The notes under the pieces are model-generated. The model was not told where the DNA came from, did no database searches, and saw nothing but the letters and a program-made list of their open reading frames with translations. A stretch of DNA of 32,400 bases from Porticoccaceae bacterium (lineage in GTDB: Bacteria > Pseudomonadota > Gammaproteobacteria > Pseudomonadales > Porticoccaceae). The DNA is taken from the NCBI GenBank assembly GCA_023255165.1, contig JALRJD010000328.1, positions 1-32,400 of the forward strand. Direction: 5' to 3'. Positions 1 to 8,900 of this stretch are shown here, one piece after another. Both the position numbers and the translations under genes were made by a program. Numbering within the stretch: position 1 is the stretch's first letter; every line of letters begins with the position of its first letter.

Positions 1-284
1 CAGATCGACCAGTGCCTTGCGTCTGGCGGAAAAGCCGCGATAAAAATATCCACCCGCACATGGCCGCCGCGCTGCAGGGTAAAGGCGATGCCAAGCATAA
101 ATACCATGCCATGCAGATAGGTGATCGACTCCTGCAGGGCAATCGAGCCGCTCTCGAAATAGTAGCGTAGCACCACAACCACAACGGTCATCGCCACCAT
201 GGCCAAGGTCAGCCAGGAGATCACCCGGCCGGTAAAGTCGGTCACGTAGTCAATGGCGGAAATAAACAGATTGATTGGCCTCAC
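1..284 (-). pseudogene. TRAP transporter small permease (DctQ-like), 5' part only, truncated by window edge; apparent frameshift near 42-46
   Basis: Manual translation from GTG at 284: MRPINLFISAIDYVTDFTGRVISWLTLAMVAMTVVVVVLRYYFESGSIALQESITYLHGMVFMLGIAFTLQRGGHVRVDIF, then a +1 frame change is needed to read YRGFSARRKALVDL. Membrane-protein pattern plus the GHVRVDxFYRxxSxRRKALVDL hallmark of TRAP DctQ subunits. Confidence 0.75.
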
Positions 285-419
285 AGCAGCTCCAGATAAT
301 GCCGGTTCAAACCCGCCAAGTATAGCCGCAGTTGTTCGGCTCTGACAGCGCGCCTCGCCGACCTCCTTTGAAGCAGGTCGGCGCCTGGCAGAACCGGATA
401 AATTAAAATTAAAAACCAT

Positions 420-446
420 TAAAGCTTTCTATTAATCTGCCGATCT
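420..446 (+). promoter_or_regulatory. Putative sigma-28 (FliA) promoter for flaG
   Basis: TAAAGCTT-N11-GCCGATCT against consensus TAAAGTTT-N11-GCCGATAA. Confidence 0.75.
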
Positions 447-518
447 TAGAACGTGATTGGGATGGTTTCCCCTTGCATTAAAGGCCTTGACAGAGGCAGC
501 AAGGGTAAACCTGTAAAC

Positions 519-542
519 TGCTCGCGCTTACCTTTGCGAGCA
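519..542 (+). promoter_or_regulatory. Hairpin in predicted flaG leader
   Basis: Perfect 7-bp inverted repeat TGCTCGC/GCGAGCA with 10-nt loop, between the predicted promoter and the ATG at 564. Confidence 0.4.
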
Positions 543-563
543 CTGACTAAGTTGGTGACAGTT

Positions 564-977
564 ATGTCCGGGATTGAAGTAAATCTCAAACTAGGCACAC
601 CGCCTGCGCCCGCCCCCGCGGCGGCGCGGCCCGCATCTGGCCCTGCGAAAGCAGCGCCCAGCGAGCCAGTGGCAGCACCAACCAAGTCAATTCAGGAAGT
701 GGGTCGCGATGTGCAGGTCACAAAAGGCGAAAGCATCAAGCAGCTCACTCAAAACCTGGAAGAGGTAAAGGCGGCAGTTAAAACCTTAAATATCGCCATG
801 AGAAAAGCGCCGACCAGTCTGCAATTTTCTGTCGACAGTGCCTCTCATCGCTTTGTGGTCAATGTCACCAACAAAGATACCGGTGAGCTGGTGCGCACGG
901 TGCCAGGCGAAGCGGTTTTGCGATTTGCCGAAAACCTTGAATCGTTGAAAGGGGTTTTATTTGACGAACTCTATTAG
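564..977 (+). CDS. flaG: FlaG family flagellar protein
   Basis: ORF 453-977. The start at 564 (MSGIEVNLKL...) fits better because the predicted transcript starts at about 453. C-terminus SLQFSVDSASHRFVVNVTNKDTGELVRTVPGEAVLRFAENLESLKGVLFDELY is typical of FlaG. Confidence 0.88.
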   Translation: MSGIEVNLKLGTPPAPAPAAARPASGPAKAAPSEPVAAPTKSIQEVGRDVQVTKGESIKQLTQNLEEVKAAVKTLNIAMRKAPTSLQFSVDSASHRFVVNVTNKDTGELVRTVPGEAVLRFAENLESLKGVLFDELY

Positions 978-1088
978 GGGTTTGAGCTTTAAACTGCAAA
1001 ATTGCAAATTTTAAAGTTCCAGCCCAAAGAGAAAATAACCCACCTGGAGAAATCCGGGGCAACAGCACCTGACGAGATACCGACAAAG

Positions 1089-1127
1089 CGGCAATCTTGC
1101 GGCAATTTTTGCGGCAAGATTATGCCG
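1089..1127. other. Imperfect inverted repeat between flaG and flagellin 1
   Basis: CGGCAATCTTGC ... GCAAGATTATGCCG (2-nt bulge), with a smaller nested GCAA/TTGC stem. Confidence 0.45.
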
Positions 1128-1222
1128 CCGTTCCCTCTTCTTCAAAATAGTCATCCTCCCAAAAACTCTTAACCCATTGATTCAAATGAGTTTATTTTTT
1201 ATTTCTCCGACTTTTTAAAAAG

Positions 1223-1239
1223 TTGGCATCAGTATTGCA
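1223..1239 (+). promoter_or_regulatory. Putative sigma-54 (RpoN) promoter for flagellin 1
   Basis: TTGGCA-TCAGTA-TTGCA against consensus YTGGCA-N6-TTGCW with correct spacing. Confidence 0.8.
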
Positions 1240-1254
1240 ATTCCTCTATCGCGA

Positions 1255-1342
1255 GCCGTCAAAAAGCCAACAGGCTATGAGACGGCAATTGGTAAATTTT
1301 TAGGTTCATCACGCATTCAGTGTTTGAGCTAAATGAACCTAA
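1255..1342 (+). promoter_or_regulatory. Structured 5' leader of flagellin 1 (two hairpins)
   Basis: GCCGTC(1255-1260)/GACGGC(1281-1286) enclosing AGCC/GGCT, then TTAGGTTCAT(1300-1309)/ATGAACCTAA(1333-1342). Confidence 0.5.
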
Positions 1343-1403
1343 CGATCCCGGTTGCACAACGCGTGTTTTAACGGCAGCCGATCAAAAACTAGAGGAATTT
1401 GAA

Positions 1404-2273
1404 ATGACTGTTATTAATACCAATGTGGGTGCAACCATTACCCAAAACGCTCTGGCAAAAAACGAAAGGTTGATGGGCCAGGCGATGGAGCGACTGTCAA
1501 CCGGCAAGCGCATCAACTCCGCGTCGGACGATGCCGCAGGTCTGGCAATCTCGGCACGTATGACCGCGCAGATTAAAGGTCTGGATCAGGCCGCGCGTAA
1601 TGCCAACGACGCCATTGCAATGATTCAAACGGCGGATGGCGCGTCTATCGAAGTAGCCAATATGCTGCAGAGAATGCGCGAGCTGGCCATTCAATCGATT
1701 ACCGAAACCAATACTGCCACCGACCGCGCGAATCTGAGTGTCGAGTTTGTCGCACTCCAGGCGGAAATTTCGCGTATTTCCACCACCACTCAGTGGAACG
1801 GTGAGAATATTCTGGACGGCTCCGCGGGTACCAATTCAGATGGCGTGGTGATCTATCAGGTTGGCGCCAATGCCAGTCAAACAATTTCCATAGACCTTGG
1901 CGACTGGGCAACCACTGGCGCTGGCGTATACAGTAATGGTGGCGCAGCCAATGATATTTCTTCGGCGGGAATCAGTCTTAGCACTTCTACTGCCGCGGCC
2001 GCAGCTCTGGCAAAAATTGACACTGCCATCAATGGTATTAACACCCAGCGCGCAACCTATGGTGCGGTGATGAACCGTCTTGAATATGTGGTGGATAACC
2101 TGTCCAATGTCTCGCAAAACGCAGCCGCCTCGCGCAGCCGTGTTGAAGATGCCAACTATGCTGCCGAGACCACCGAGCTGGCTCGTACGCAGATTATTCA
2201 GCAAGCCGGCACGGCTATGCTGGCCCAGGCAAACCAGTCTGCGCAATCTGTATTGCAGCTGTTAAAAGGTTAA
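1404..2273 (+). CDS. fliC: Flagellin 1 (sigma-54 type promoter)
   Basis: MTVINTNVGATITQNALAKNERLMGQAMERLSTGKRINSASDDAAGLAISARM... and C-terminal ELARTQIIQQAGTAMLAQANQSAQSVLQLLKG. ATG at 1404 preceded by AGAGGA. The ORF track start at 1320 is probably too early. Confidence 0.97.
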   Translation: MTVINTNVGATITQNALAKNERLMGQAMERLSTGKRINSASDDAAGLAISARMTAQIKGLDQAARNANDAIAMIQTADGASIEVANMLQRMRELAIQSITETNTATDRANLSVEFVALQAEISRISTTTQWNGENILDGSAGTNSDGVVIYQVGANASQTISIDLGDWATTGAGVYSNGGAANDISSAGISLSTSTAAAAALAKIDTAINGINTQRATYGAVMNRLEYVVDNLSNVSQNAAASRSRVEDANYAAETTELARTQIIQQAGTAMLAQANQSAQSVLQLLKG

Positions 2274-2301
2274 ACTTCTCTATCGTTTTCTTGCCCCAGT
2301 T

Positions 2302-2364
2302 TTTTAAGGGCCGAATAGTTTTAAGAGCAGAGTAGTTTTAAGAGCCGAGTCGTTTAAGGGCTTA
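2302..2364. repeat. Short tandem repeat, 17-nt unit, about 3.7 copies
   Basis: ttttaagggccgaatag / ttttaagagcagagtag / ttttaagagccgagtcg / tttaagggctta. Confidence 0.85.
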
Positions 2365-2370
2365 GCACAC

Positions 2371-2405
2371 ACGCCATTCCGGTTAGCCCGGGATGGCGTT
2401 TTTTT
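2371..2405 (+). terminator. Rho-independent terminator of flagellin 1
   Basis: ACGCCATTCC ... GGGATGGCGT stem followed by a T run. Confidence 0.85.
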
Positions 2406-2437
2406 ACAGCCATAAAAAATTAAATCCAAATCAGTAT

Positions 2438-2464
2438 TTAAGTAATCCGATGTCATGTCGATGT
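2438..2464 (+). promoter_or_regulatory. Putative sigma-28 promoter for flagellin 2
   Basis: TTAAGTAA-N11-GTCGATGT. The -10 box is identical to that of the candidate upstream of flgP. Confidence 0.55.
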
Positions 2465-2544
2465 TTAGGGTACGGACGCGCCAGAAAGCGAATGTAATCT
2501 TGGCAACGTGACGAAGAAACCTAATATATTTTGAGGATTTTAAA

Positions 2545-3399
2545 ATGACTGTTATCAATACAAATATCGGCGCTACTATTACGGCCAACTCGCTGGCGAA
2601 AAACGAACGTGCAATGAACACAGCAATGGAACGTCTTTCTACCGGTAAGCGCATTAACTCGGCAGCTGATGATGCAGCTGGTCTTGCTATTAGCCAGCGT
2701 CTGAACGCTCAAGTTAAAGGTCTGGATCAGGCAGCACGAAATTCCAACGACGCAATCTCCATGCTTCAAACTGCGGATGGCGCGGCAATTGAAATCACCA
2801 ATATGTTGCAGCGTATGCGGGAGCTGGCTGTGCAAGCTACCAGCAACAGCAACACCTCTGCCGATGTTGCAAACCTGGATCTTGAGTTTAAAGCGCTGGC
2901 TCAAGAAATTGATCGTATCGTCGACGCAACCCAGTGGAACGGTGAGAATATTCTCGACGGCACTGGCGGCACAACAGGTACTTTCACCTATCAAATTGGC
3001 GCCAACGACACTCAAACCATTGATGTCAATTTTAACGACTTCAATCTGGCTGCTGGCGCAACCGGTGTGATGGGTGCAGACATTAGTGGTATGACTGCTA
3101 CTACCGCCACCATTGATACTTCAACAGCCAATATTATCGCAACTCTGGATACGGCGATCTCTGGTGTAACGACCCAGCGTGCTACTTTTGGTGCGGTAAT
3201 GAATCGTCTGGAGTACACGGTTGATAACCTGAGAAATATTTCTCAGAACACTACCGCCTCTATGAGCCGTATCTCTGATGCAGACTACGCTGCTGAAACC
3301 ACTGAGCTGGCCCGCACGCAGATTATTCAGCAGGCTGGTACCGCTATGCTGTCGCAAGCTAACCAGCAGGCTCAGTCTGTACTGGCACTGCTTAAGTAA
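2545..3399 (+). CDS. fliC: Flagellin 2 (probably the major flagellin)
   Basis: MTVINTNIGATITANSLAKNERAMNTAMERLSTGKRINSAADDAAGLAISQRL...; C-terminal ELARTQIIQQAGTAMLSQANQQAQSVLALLK. Confidence 0.97.
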   Translation: MTVINTNIGATITANSLAKNERAMNTAMERLSTGKRINSAADDAAGLAISQRLNAQVKGLDQAARNSNDAISMLQTADGAAIEITNMLQRMRELAVQATSNSNTSADVANLDLEFKALAQEIDRIVDATQWNGENILDGTGGTTGTFTYQIGANDTQTIDVNFNDFNLAAGATGVMGADISGMTATTATIDTSTANIIATLDTAISGVTTQRATFGAVMNRLEYTVDNLRNISQNTTASMSRISDADYAAETTELARTQIIQQAGTAMLSQANQQAQSVLALLK

Positions 3400-3422
3400 G
3401 ATCTGTCACACCGGCAACATCC

Positions 3423-3451
3423 AAACCCGGCTCTCTGAGTCGGGTTTTTTA
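3423..3451 (+). terminator. Rho-independent terminator of flagellin 2
   Basis: AACCCGGCTC-TCT-GAGTCGGGTT followed by TTTT. Confidence 0.9.
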
Positions 3452-3470
3452 TTGCCCGTCATAATCTGTA

Positions 3471-3498
3471 AAAAACCCCGCGGGTTAGTGCGGGGTTT
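3471..3498 (-). terminator. Terminator at the 3' end of the fliD-side transcript
   Basis: AAACCCCGC-N8-GCGGGGTTT; T run on the minus strand. Confidence 0.8.
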
Positions 3499-3547
3499 CT
3501 ATTGGTTGGCTTTGGGACTAAGAGTAATCCACAGCAGTCTGTTTTAC

Positions 3548-4978
3548 TTACTTATCATAAGCCTTGGAAAGCGATTCCAACTGCCCTTCAAGATAGTCCC
3601 TGGTGCCATTGAGGCGCTCCATCATGGTTTCCATCGCCGCGAACTGGCCCAAATAGCGATCATAAACCGCGGCCATGCGTGTCTCGAGTTCTTCGAGCTG
3701 TTCGGCATAACTTTCCAGCGCCTCTTCCGCGCTGGTCTCACGGGTGGCCAGCAGACTTTCGCTGTCCGTCAGCCCTTCAAGAGTGGTGGCAATATCCTGC
3801 GCCAACCCTTTTGCATCTGTGCCATAGAGATTTTGATCGCTGGTGTTGGCGGTGAGCATCATCACCACATCGTCGTAGCTGTCGGCGATAGCGGTCGCAT
3901 AATCATCTTCATCAAACGTCAGCTGACCTTTTTGATTGATGCTGATGCCAATATCACGCAGACCGGAAATATCCCCGGAAGCGGTTGATGAATCATCAAA
4001 CAGTGCGCTGCGCACCTGGTCCATGACATGTCGTGCAACGGCCATATCGCGTACCAGTGCGCCACTGAATTCAACATCTTCCTGTGGCGCCTTGATAAAG
4101 GTATCCATAATGTCGCGAAAGTCATTGTAGACCGTAACCACATTTTCGATGCCTGTCTTAAGGGTGCTTTGGTCGCTGCTAACGGTTAAACGCGCCGCTG
4201 CGCTGGTGACACTGTTCAGTGTCACAGTCGCACCGCTGATCAGATCAGAGACTTCATTGCTGCTGCGGGTGACCGTTAAACCATTAAAGTCCAACTGGGC
4301 ATCCTGGGCCGACTGCAAGCTGTTGCCGGCATCGGCAAAACCCAGATCCGGAGTCGAGGAGACACTAAACGCGCCCTCACTGCCCGTGGCGCCGCTGAGC
4401 ACAATGCGGTAGTTGGCACCGGCTATACCCGTATCAATCAGGCTTGCCGTGATACCCATATCGGCAGCGTTAATGGCACTGACCACGCCGGCTGGCGTAT
4501 CGGTGGTAACCGTCACCGTGGTGCTGGTTATGCTGCTGGCACCAACGGCAAAGGTAAGGTCAAATGAACTGCCCGCGTTCAACGAGCTGCTGGAGCTGCT
4601 GTATTCCGTCGATTTAACCCGCTGCTCGAGAGCAAGCTGGGTAACGTCAATGGTGTGGGATCCGGCTTCCGCAGTGCCGTCCGGCGTGCTAATGCTGACC
4701 GCGACATCGGTGGAACTGGCGCTATTGGTGGCCAGCTCATCGGCATCATTGAGCGCTTCAAAGGCGGTCTGCAACAAGCTCACCTGATAGGAGATAAGCC
4801 CGTAGGCGGAAATTTTTGCTTCGGTGGCGGCAACCGCGGCCTCGATTTTGGCCTGCTTGGGGGCTTTTTCAATCGAGGTGAGATCGGTGGCCAATTTGGT
4901 GATGTCCAACCCCGAGCCCGCGCCCAGGGTGGTCATAATCTGTGACGTGACGCTTTCGGTTGCTGCTACTTCAGCCAT
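3548..4978 (-). CDS. fliD: Flagellar filament cap protein FliD (HAP2)
   Basis: N-terminal GAGSGLDITKLATDLTSIEKAPKQAKIEA; C-terminal RETSAEEALESYAEQLEELETRMAAVYDRYLGQFAAMETMMERLNGTRDYLEGQLESLSK, typical of FliD. Confidence 0.95.
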   Translation of the reverse strand: MAEVAATESVTSQIMTTLGAGSGLDITKLATDLTSIEKAPKQAKIEAAVAATEAKISAYGLISYQVSLLQTAFEALNDADELATNSASSTDVAVSISTPDGTAEAGSHTIDVTQLALEQRVKSTEYSSSSSSLNAGSSFDLTFAVGASSITSTTVTVTTDTPAGVVSAINAADMGITASLIDTGIAGANYRIVLSGATGSEGAFSVSSTPDLGFADAGNSLQSAQDAQLDFNGLTVTRSSNEVSDLISGATVTLNSVTSAAARLTVSSDQSTLKTGIENVVTVYNDFRDIMDTFIKAPQEDVEFSGALVRDMAVARHVMDQVRSALFDDSSTASGDISGLRDIGISINQKGQLTFDEDDYATAIADSYDDVVMMLTANTSDQNLYGTDAKGLAQDIATTLEGLTDSESLLATRETSAEEALESYAEQLEELETRMAAVYDRYLGQFAAMETMMERLNGTRDYLEGQLESLSKAYDK

Positions 4979-5005
4979 CTAGAATCTCACTCGTGCCGGT
5001 TACGG

Positions 5006-5926
5006 TTAACGGATGTAGTCAAACAAACTGAGCTGGGCAATTTTCGCAAAGCTGCTCTGCCCGGCTTCCAGCGACATAATTTCCGAGGTCAGCTGGGTAA
5101 TCGCCGTGGCATAGTCGAGGTCTTCGGCACCAGACAACAGGGTTTGATAACGCAATTTGGCGTCGGCCAGACTTTCAACCTGGGTTTCAACAATGCGCAT
5201 ACGGCTGCCGACGTCGGCAATTGAAACCGCCAGATTAAGCGTTAGTTCGCTGACCTCGGCAAGACTGTTCTGCAGCTCTTGCGAGTCCTGACTGAGCAGC
5301 GCCGCGCCAAAATCGTCGATCACATTAAAAAAGCCGACGCGCTCACTGACACCATCGGTTTCGCGGATCACGCTAGGGAAAACTTCATTGCCGGGACGGT
5401 TTAGCGCCAGCTGACGCTGATCTGAAACATCCACCAACATGCGGTTTTGGTCGCCCTGATAAACCAGCGTGCCCGAGGCATCCTCCGCGAAAGGCTTGGT
5501 TCTGACCATCGAACCGGCAAACACATAGTTGCCGGAAACATCCTGGGAATTGGCCAGCGACAGCAACTGGTCACGCAGTGCACTGACTTCCGAGGCAATA
5601 ATTTTGCGGTCGCCGGTGGAAAGGGTGGCGTTGTTGGCCTGCACCGCCAGCTCGCGCACACGTTGCATGACGTCTTCCGCGGTCATCAGCGCGGCTTCCT
5701 CGGCGCCGAGGCGACTGTTGATCGCATCAAGGTTACCGGCGTAGACATCTTGCCGATCCAGTGCCGTGCTCAGGCGCTGAATCAGTGCCGCCTGTTCGGG
5801 GCTGTCGCTGGGTCGCAACACCTGCTTGCCGGTAGCCAGCTGCGTCTGCATCTCCGAGACTTTCGCCTGCTGCTTGGCCATCTGTGTGGTGGCGCGATCA
5901 AATACCTGGCTGGTAGAGACTTTCAT
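5006..5926 (-). CDS. flgL: Flagellar hook-associated protein 3 FlgL
   Basis: MKVSTSQVFDRATTQMAKQQAKVSEMQTQLATGKQVLRPSDSPEQAALIQRL; next to flgK. Confidence 0.95.
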   Translation of the reverse strand: MKVSTSQVFDRATTQMAKQQAKVSEMQTQLATGKQVLRPSDSPEQAALIQRLSTALDRQDVYAGNLDAINSRLGAEEAALMTAEDVMQRVRELAVQANNATLSTGDRKIIASEVSALRDQLLSLANSQDVSGNYVFAGSMVRTKPFAEDASGTLVYQGDQNRMLVDVSDQRQLALNRPGNEVFPSVIRETDGVSERVGFFNVIDDFGAALLSQDSQELQNSLAEVSELTLNLAVSIADVGSRMRIVETQVESLADAKLRYQTLLSGAEDLDYATAITQLTSEIMSLEAGQSSFAKIAQLSLFDYIR

Positions 5927-5937
5927 CAGTCAATTCC

Positions 5938-8900
5938 TTAACGAACGCTTAAGATCGATTCAAATAGCTTGGAGGCTACCTGGATAATTTGTGCCGAGGC
6001 CTGATAGGCCTGTTGAAAACGGATCAGCTCGGCGGCCTCTTCATCGAGGCTAACACCGGCAATCTGGTCTTTGGATGCCACTGCCTGGTCATAGACAACC
6101 TGCATGGCTTCCTTTGACATCATGGCCAGCGCGGCCTTGCTACCGACATTGCCAACCATGCTGATATAGGACTCACTTAGGGTGCGGCCATCATCCAGCA
6201 GCGGCTTATCTTGCAGGGCAACGATGCGGCGAATATTGCCATTGTCACCAATGCCGTCTTTGTTGCTGTCAACGCTAAAGCTGTCGCCGGCCAATGGGTT
6301 GCCCTGAATCGCCACCACCATGCCGTGATGAACAATATCTTCGCCCTGGCTGTAACGTCTGGTGGCGACCACGGTGCCGGTCGCATCGTCACTGATGCTG
6401 TATTCAGTGGCGGAAGTAAAATTAATCGTAAAGGGCTGTTGCCAACTTTTGGCCACCGCATCGGCGTCGGGTTTGCCAAAGCCCGCAGCCACCGAGGCAC
6501 TGCCGGTGCCGGTAACAAATACCGCGAGATCTTCGCCGACTGATCCATCGACATAAACGCCGGTGCGCAGTCCGAGCACGGCCAGATCAGAGGGCACACC
6601 CTGGGCGCCAAAGGTAAAGCGAATTTCCTCATCGCCCTGCAACGCCAAGGTGCCGGTGTAGGTGCCATTGAGCTGCCCCAGCGCATTGCTGCTTGAGGAT
6701 GCATCCGGGTTGCCGAGCACAATATTGTCGCCCTCAAAACCGGCGGCATTGCTCAGTTGCAGATTGCCGTCGGCGGTCACCGTGGCCATCACATTGCTGC
6801 TTGCGGTGGCGGCATTAATCGCGGCCACCAGTTGCGCCGGTGAGGTCAGCAGGCTGCCATCGCCAATATTGACGCCATTGATAGTCACCTGTTGGGTAAA
6901 GTCGATGGCGTTGGCGTTCAGTGCAATGCGGTTGCTGGCGGTTGCGGTGACACCGGTTGAGTCGCTGGCACTGTTCAGCCAGGTCGCCATCATTGCCGCA
7001 GAGCTGGTATCACCCGCCGCCAGTGACAAACTGCCCAGTGAGGTGCCATTTAAAACCAGGGCATCGGCACTGATTAAATCAATCGCCACCGAGGAATTAT
7101 TGTCCTGCAGTCGAACAGAATCGGATATGGCGGAGGCGGCGACGGTGGTAATCTCAAAAGCATCGGTAATCCCGCTGTCACTCACCTGCCAGTCTTTGCG
7201 CTCAACCTGCTCGGCCAAAAAGCCGTAGGTGAGCTGCATATCCATGTAGGCGTCGGAACCGGTTGCATTGAGATAGCTGTCGCTGTAGCTGCTGTTGGCG
7301 TTAAACCCGGAATCGCCAGAGAGCATGGTGGCCTGGGCGGCTGCGTCGAGGCTGCGACCCAGAACGTGAACGCCGTCGGCGGTGACAACCTGAAAGCCAA
7401 GATCGCTGTCGTAGGGTACTTCCATCATCAACGATGCTTTGGTGCTGCCCTGGGAAATCACAAAGGCCGGTGACAGATAGTTTGCCGCCACCATTTCGCC
7501 AGCGGCGGCACTGGGATTGTTGCCGAGGCTTTCAAGCGGCTTACCAAAATCAAAAACAGTCTCGCCAAAATCAAAACCGGCCGGCTCAACGGCCATACCC
7601 TGTTCAAGACTGACGGTTGCCGTGCCAAGATTATTAAAGTCACTCATCACGCGCATGGTGTCGGCGGTGGCCACGGCCAGAGGATCGCTCTGCACCACGC
7701 GAATGCCACTGGCAGGTCGAGCCAGCGGATTGATCACATAGCTTTCGCCGTCTGTGGGCATGGCATCAACGGTGATGGTGAGTCCGGCGTAATCAAATTT
7801 GCCGGGGCCCGGCGCAGCCTGGGTGGTCGCGCCAGTGTTGAGATCTTCAATGCGCCAGCTGTTCTGCTCGCTGACCCAGGTCATCCGAATGGGGGCGTAG
7901 TCAAAGGCTTCAGGATCGGTTACCTGTATCTGCACACCTTGGTTGTTGTTGCCCGCCGCCGCATTCACTTCGAAGATTGGGTCGAGGGCGAATAAATCGG
8001 CGCCGGGATTACCGCGGCCATCGAGACCCGAGCGGTGAATCTGGTTGACTTCAGCCACCAGGGTTTGGGCCAGATAGTCAAAGTTGTCCATGGCTGGCGA
8101 GAGCGTCTGGGTGCGGAAGTTTAACAATCCACCCAGTGTGCCGCTGCTCACTGCGCTGGCCGCACGGCGGTCGCCGTAGGGCTCGATAATCAAATCCACG
8201 CGACCCGGATCGCTGCTATCAAAGGCCACGCCGAGATCGTAGGCGGTTTTGCTGTCGGCAATCAGGCTGCCGGCACTGCTGCCAAGACGCACCTGCACCT
8301 GGCCCGAGGTGGACTCGTTAACATGAATTTTGGTCACTGCGGACATGTCGCGCAGCAGTTGATCGCGCTGGTCGAGCAACATTGGCGGCTGACTGTCGAG
8401 GGTAAGATTTTTATTCAGCTGCTTGTTCACAAATGCCAGTTTGTCGGACAGGCTGTTGAGGGTGGCAATCTGAGCCGTGATGCTGTCGCGGGTTTCAATT
8501 TCGACCGCATCGAGCTGTCCGGAGAGTTCGCGAAAGCGCGCCGTCATGCCATCGGCATCGCGGAGAAAGTTACTGCGCAGGTTAATGGAGGCCGGGTCGG
8601 AACTAAGCGCACTGGCCGCGGCAAAAAATTTGTCCATAGCACTGGAGAGCCCGGAGGCCTCGGAACCCATAATATCGACCACGCGATTGGCGTAATCGAT
8701 CAACGGCTGCTGGGTCGCCAACTTGCTGCCGCTGTCGCGCAGGCTCGACTCGGCGAACTCATCATAGGCGCGCTCAATATTGGCCAGCCGCGCACCGGAA
8801 CCCACATACACGGTACCCTGTTGGCTCGGCGTATTCTCCGAAGTCTCGGATATCTGTCGCGAATAACCCTCAGTGTTGAGGTTGGCAATATTGTTACCGA

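Noticed and set aside
356-383. 9-bp inverted repeat CGCCGACCT/AGGTCGGCG upstream of the dctQ-like gene
   Set aside because: No T run and no recognisable operator family; too little evidence to assign a function.
987-1016. AT-rich inverted repeat CTTTAAA/TTTAAAG after flaG
   Set aside because: AT-rich palindrome with weak stem and no clear T tract; could be chance or a weak terminator.
1320-1403. N-terminal extension of flagellin 1 (MFELNEPNDPGCTTRVL...)
   Set aside because: Flagellin D0 begins at MTVINTN, which has a good SD. The extension would disrupt export and assembly and starts at GTG in a hairpin loop.
2302-2364. CRISPR-like array
   Set aside because: 17-nt units are directly tandem with no spacers; the same applies to the other tandem repeats in the window.
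3278-3988. 236-aa plus-strand ORF spanning the flagellin 2 end, both terminators and the fliD 3' end
   Set aside because: Runs through two terminators and is antisense to fliD; no coherent protein signature.
6662-7228. 188-aa plus-strand ORF opposite flgK
   Set aside because: Ala/Ser/Leu-rich shadow of the repetitive flgK central domain.
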